Both the position numbers and the translations under genes were made by a program. Positions 62,228 to 64,000 of a DNA stretch of 64,000 bases are shown here, in pieces. Location: contig NZ_JAJQXW010000001.1 in NCBI RefSeq assembly GCF_021246445.1, positions 1,382,168 to 1,446,167 of the forward strand, written 5' to 3'. Numbering within the stretch: position 1 is the stretch's first letter; every line of letters starts with the position of its first letter. The notes below the pieces were generated by a model that worked only from the letters and a program-made list of their open reading frames with translations, was not told the DNA's origin and searched no databases. The DNA is from Rhabdothermincola salaria. Its GTDB lineage: Bacteria; Actinomycetota; Acidimicrobiia; Acidimicrobiales; Acidimicrobilacustridaceae.

Positions 62228-62956
62228 ATGTCGCGTCCCTGCCCCGCCCCTTCCCGACACCGCCGATCACCCTGGCCGACGGCGGTCGTCCTGGCCGCCA
62301 CGCTGGCCCTCGGGGCTGGTGCCTGCACCCACGAGGACGCCTCCGGGCCACCCACCACGAACGCCGACGAGGTGGCCACGGCCGTCGACGACCCGCTCGG
62401 CTACGCCGCCTACGCGGACCCGGCCGCGCCCGTCGAGGCGCAGATCGGGGAACGCTTCGCCCTGATCCTCGACGCCGAACCCACCGAGGGCTACCGGTGG
62501 GAGGTGGTGAGCGAGGTCGACCGGGCAGTCGTGCTGCCCCTGGGCTCGCAGTTCGTGCTGCGCGACACGGTGACGAACCTGCCCACCACCACCGTGGCGC
62601 CACCTGCGCCCCCGCCTCCCCCGCCGGAGGAGGGCACCACGGACCCCGCCGAGCAGGAGGCCGACGGGGCCCCCGAGGGCGTCGTCCCCGAGGACCCCGA
62701 GACGACGGCGCCGCCCACCACCGAGGCGGCACCGACGACGACCACCGTGCCCACCCGGTCGCTCCAGGTGCTCTCCTACGTCGCCCGGGCACCAGGGACC
62801 ACGACCGTCGAGCTGCGCTACGTGCGGGTCGGCCAGCCCGACGCCGAGGCCCCCACCGTCGTGTTCACCATCCAGGTGCCCGTGCCTCCGCCGCTCTTCC
62901 CGGTTCCGGACGCCGAGGCAGGCGAGGAGGAGGAGCAGCCCGTCGAGGCCGGCTGA
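62228..62956 (+). CDS. Putative lipoprotein with a split chagasin-like (I42) domain
   Basis: 242 residues. Basic N-terminus, hydrophobic helix and LALGAGAC (Cys33) form a probable, non-canonical lipobox. Residues 72-112 (IGERFALILDAEPTEGYRWEVV) resemble the first half of chagasin-type cysteine-protease inhibitors, with EPTEGYRW for the N-P-T-T-G-Y-x-W loop. A Pro/Thr/Glu-rich insert (about 118-178) interrupts it. VLSYVARAPGTTTVELRYVR (about 182-205) matches the later beta strand where chagasins have R-P-W. The end is acidic. Protease inhibition is inference; the RPW loop is not conserved (RVGQP). Confidence 0.68.
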   Translation: MSRPCPAPSRHRRSPWPTAVVLAATLALGAGACTHEDASGPPTTNADEVATAVDDPLGYAAYADPAAPVEAQIGERFALILDAEPTEGYRWEVVSEVDRAVVLPLGSQFVLRDTVTNLPTTTVAPPAPPPPPPEEGTTDPAEQEADGAPEGVVPEDPETTAPPTTEAAPTTTTVPTRSLQVLSYVARAPGTTTVELRYVRVGQPDAEAPTVVFTIQVPVPPPLFPVPDAEAGEEEEQPVEAG

Positions 62957-62972
62957 CCACGCCGTGCACCTG

Positions 62973-63407
62973 TCAGGCGGCGTCCCGCTCGTCTCGGAGC
63001 CGGGCGATGTCCTCCTCGAGGAGGTAGCCCGGGGCCACGTCGTCGTAGAAGTCGGCCGGTCGCATCACCAGGTCGATCGCCGTCCAGATGGTGCGGGAGA
63101 ACGGGAAGAACGCCAACGGAACCACCACTGCGGCCGAGGCGTCGATCACCCCCAGCACGAGCATGGGCGGGTCCGGATAGGTGATGGCCACCCCGATGAT
63201 GAGGATGCCCAGCACGACCACCTGGGCCAGGCACACGTTGAGGAACCACGAACCCAACCAGTGGCCGGGGATGCGGGCGAAGCGCAGACCGCACTGAGGG
63301 CACGTCGGGGCCATCCGGACCCAGTGGCGGAAGAGGTGGCCCTGGCCGCACACCGCACACCGACGCGTGAACCCCCGCCGCAGCACGGTGGACGGCGGGG
63401 TGGCCAT
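62973..63407 (-). CDS. DUF983 family membrane protein
   Basis: 144 residues. FTRRCAVCGQGHLFRHWVRMAPTCPQCGLRFAR holds two Cys-x-x-Cys pairs (zinc-ribbon), and two to three membrane helices follow (VCLAQVVVLGILIIGVAIT, MLVLGVIDASAAVVVPLAFF). RTIWTAIDLVMRP is the DUF983 hallmark. Function unknown. ATG at 63407 begins MATPPSTVLRRGF. CACAAT lies 6 nt upstream. It converges with the lipoprotein gene across 16 nt. Confidence 0.85.
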   Translation of the reverse strand: MATPPSTVLRRGFTRRCAVCGQGHLFRHWVRMAPTCPQCGLRFARIPGHWLGSWFLNVCLAQVVVLGILIIGVAITYPDPPMLVLGVIDASAAVVVPLAFFPFSRTIWTAIDLVMRPADFYDDVAPGYLLEEDIARLRDERDAA

Positions 63408-63413
63408 GAACCC

Positions 63414-63419
63414 ATTGTG
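63414..63419 (-). promoter_or_regulatory. -10-like box (CACAAT) for the DUF983 gene
   Basis: CACAAT ends 6 nt before the ATG at 63407 on the minus strand. Confidence 0.35.
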
Positions 63420-63552
63420 CCCCCGTGGGTGCCTCGCGCGGCGGGCCGGGAGCCGAGCATCTCGGGCGGTCCCCGGGGCGGTCCCCGAAAAGGCCCCACG
63501 GCGGCGGCTCATCGACCGGTGCGGCACCCCGGACGATCCCGCCGTGCACCGC

Positions 63553-63558
63553 TAGCCT
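63553..63558 (+). promoter_or_regulatory. -10 box (TAGCCT) for the DUF2332 gene
   Basis: TAGCCT ends 8 nt before the ATG at 63567. Confidence 0.5.
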
Positions 63559-63566
63559 CGCCGCCG

Positions 63567-64000
63567 ATGGCCTCGAGCGCGCACGCCCCGACCACCACCC
63601 CCGGGCCGGCCGACGGCCCCGTCGGCGACGTCGACGCCCTGGCCGGCCGCTTCCGCCTGCTCGCCGACCAGGACTTCACCGGCTACTGCCCCGTCTACGA
63701 CCGCGTCGCCCGGGCGATCGCCGACGACCCGGCCTCGCTGCGACGGTTGCTCGGACCGGCCCCCGTGAACCGCACCCCCGTCCTCGCGCTGGCGGCCATC
63801 CACCACCTGGTCCTCGCCGAACCCATGTCGCCCCTCGCCGCCATCTACCGGGGCGCCGACGACGCCGACCCCTGGCCGCTCGTGCGGGACCTGCTGCACG
63901 AGCGGTCCGACGAGGTCCGCCACCTCATGGCCACCCGTTCGATCCAGACCAACGAGGTCGGTCGGTCGGCGGCGCTCGTGCCGGCCCTGGGCGAGGTCGT
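63567..64000 (+). CDS. DUF2332 domain protein, 3' end outside window
   Basis: The first 144 residues are visible. After a 20-residue Ala/Pro-rich lead come DALAGRFRLLADQDFTGYCPVYDRVARAIADDP, LLGPAPVNRTPVLALAAIHHLVL and MATRSIQTNEVGRSAALVPAL. These are the conserved blocks of DUF2332, an uncharacterised actinobacterial/proteobacterial family of about 320-350 residues. The QTNEVGR motif is its strongest signature. ATG at 63567 is supported by TAGCCT 8 nt upstream. Confidence 0.85.
   Translation, partial: MASSAHAPTTTPGPADGPVGDVDALAGRFRLLADQDFTGYCPVYDRVARAIADDPASLRRLLGPAPVNRTPVLALAAIHHLVLAEPMSPLAAIYRGADDADPWPLVRDLLHERSDEVRHLMATRSIQTNEVGRSAALVPALGEV

Overview
The window is high-GC, densely coded bacterial chromosome with no phage, plasmid, IS or CRISPR signature. 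Several features point to Actinomycetota: the metG-tatD-rpf-rsmA-ispE cluster, the two tiny ribosomal proteins bS22 and bL37 known from mycobacterial ribosomes, a GlgE/TreS-maltokinase alpha-glucan pathway, an MptB-like mannosyltransferase, and many start codons lying 6-10 nt behind a TANNNT box as in leaderless mRNAs. The overall mix suggests class Acidimicrobiia, but that is inference and no marker here proves it.

Layout. 1-9.1 kb: glmU-prs-rplY, tRNA-Gln, bS22, then metG-tatD-rpf-rsmA-ispE and an alcohol dehydrogenase. The GlmU lacks its acetyltransferase half. 9.2-25.6 kb: housekeeping genes (MarR, RmuC, RsmI, DUF192, YchF, PHP/HhH, bL37, QueF), an SGNH/MBOAT acylation pair with a dodecin gene on the opposite strand between them, a queuosine-salvage glycosylase, a crotonase, a 5'-truncated glutaminase remnant, and divergent pfkB and pepN. 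25.6-43.2 kb: carbohydrate block. glgX-treY run forward. glgE, treS-maltokinase, malQ and glgB form a tight reverse operon. TMEM175, DUF2127 and MptB-like membrane proteins lie between the two sets. 43.3-51.8 kb: FMN glutamate-synthase-like protein, YhhN, Nudix, ferredoxin reductase plus ferredoxin, CoA transferase, YbhN-like membrane protein, a small coiled-coil protein, and an amidohydrolase-fold protein without the usual metal ligands. 51.8-58.8 kb: two sets of Tad (type IVb) pilin and minor-pilin genes, next to an ECF sigma factor and a membrane protein with a repeated tail that looks like its anti-sigma factor. 58.9-64 kb: PH-like protein, MFS exporter, acyl-CoA dehydrogenase, a chagasin-like lipoprotein, DUF983 and a partial DUF2332 gene.

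How genes work together. Trehalose is converted to maltose by TreS and phosphorylated by the fused maltokinase. GlgE polymerises the maltose-1-phosphate and GlgB branches the product. MalQ and GlgX recycle glucan, and TreY can start a return route to trehalose, but its partner TreZ is not in the window. QueF (de novo) and a DUF2419 glycosylase (salvage) both concern queuosine. The Tad genes supply pilin and pseudopilins only; no ATPase, platform, secretin or prepilin peptidase is present, so assembly must depend on genes elsewhere. The least ordinary parts are the Tad/sigma block, the truncated GlmU, the glutaminase remnant, the chagasin-like lipoprotein and the metal-site-less amidohydrolase.
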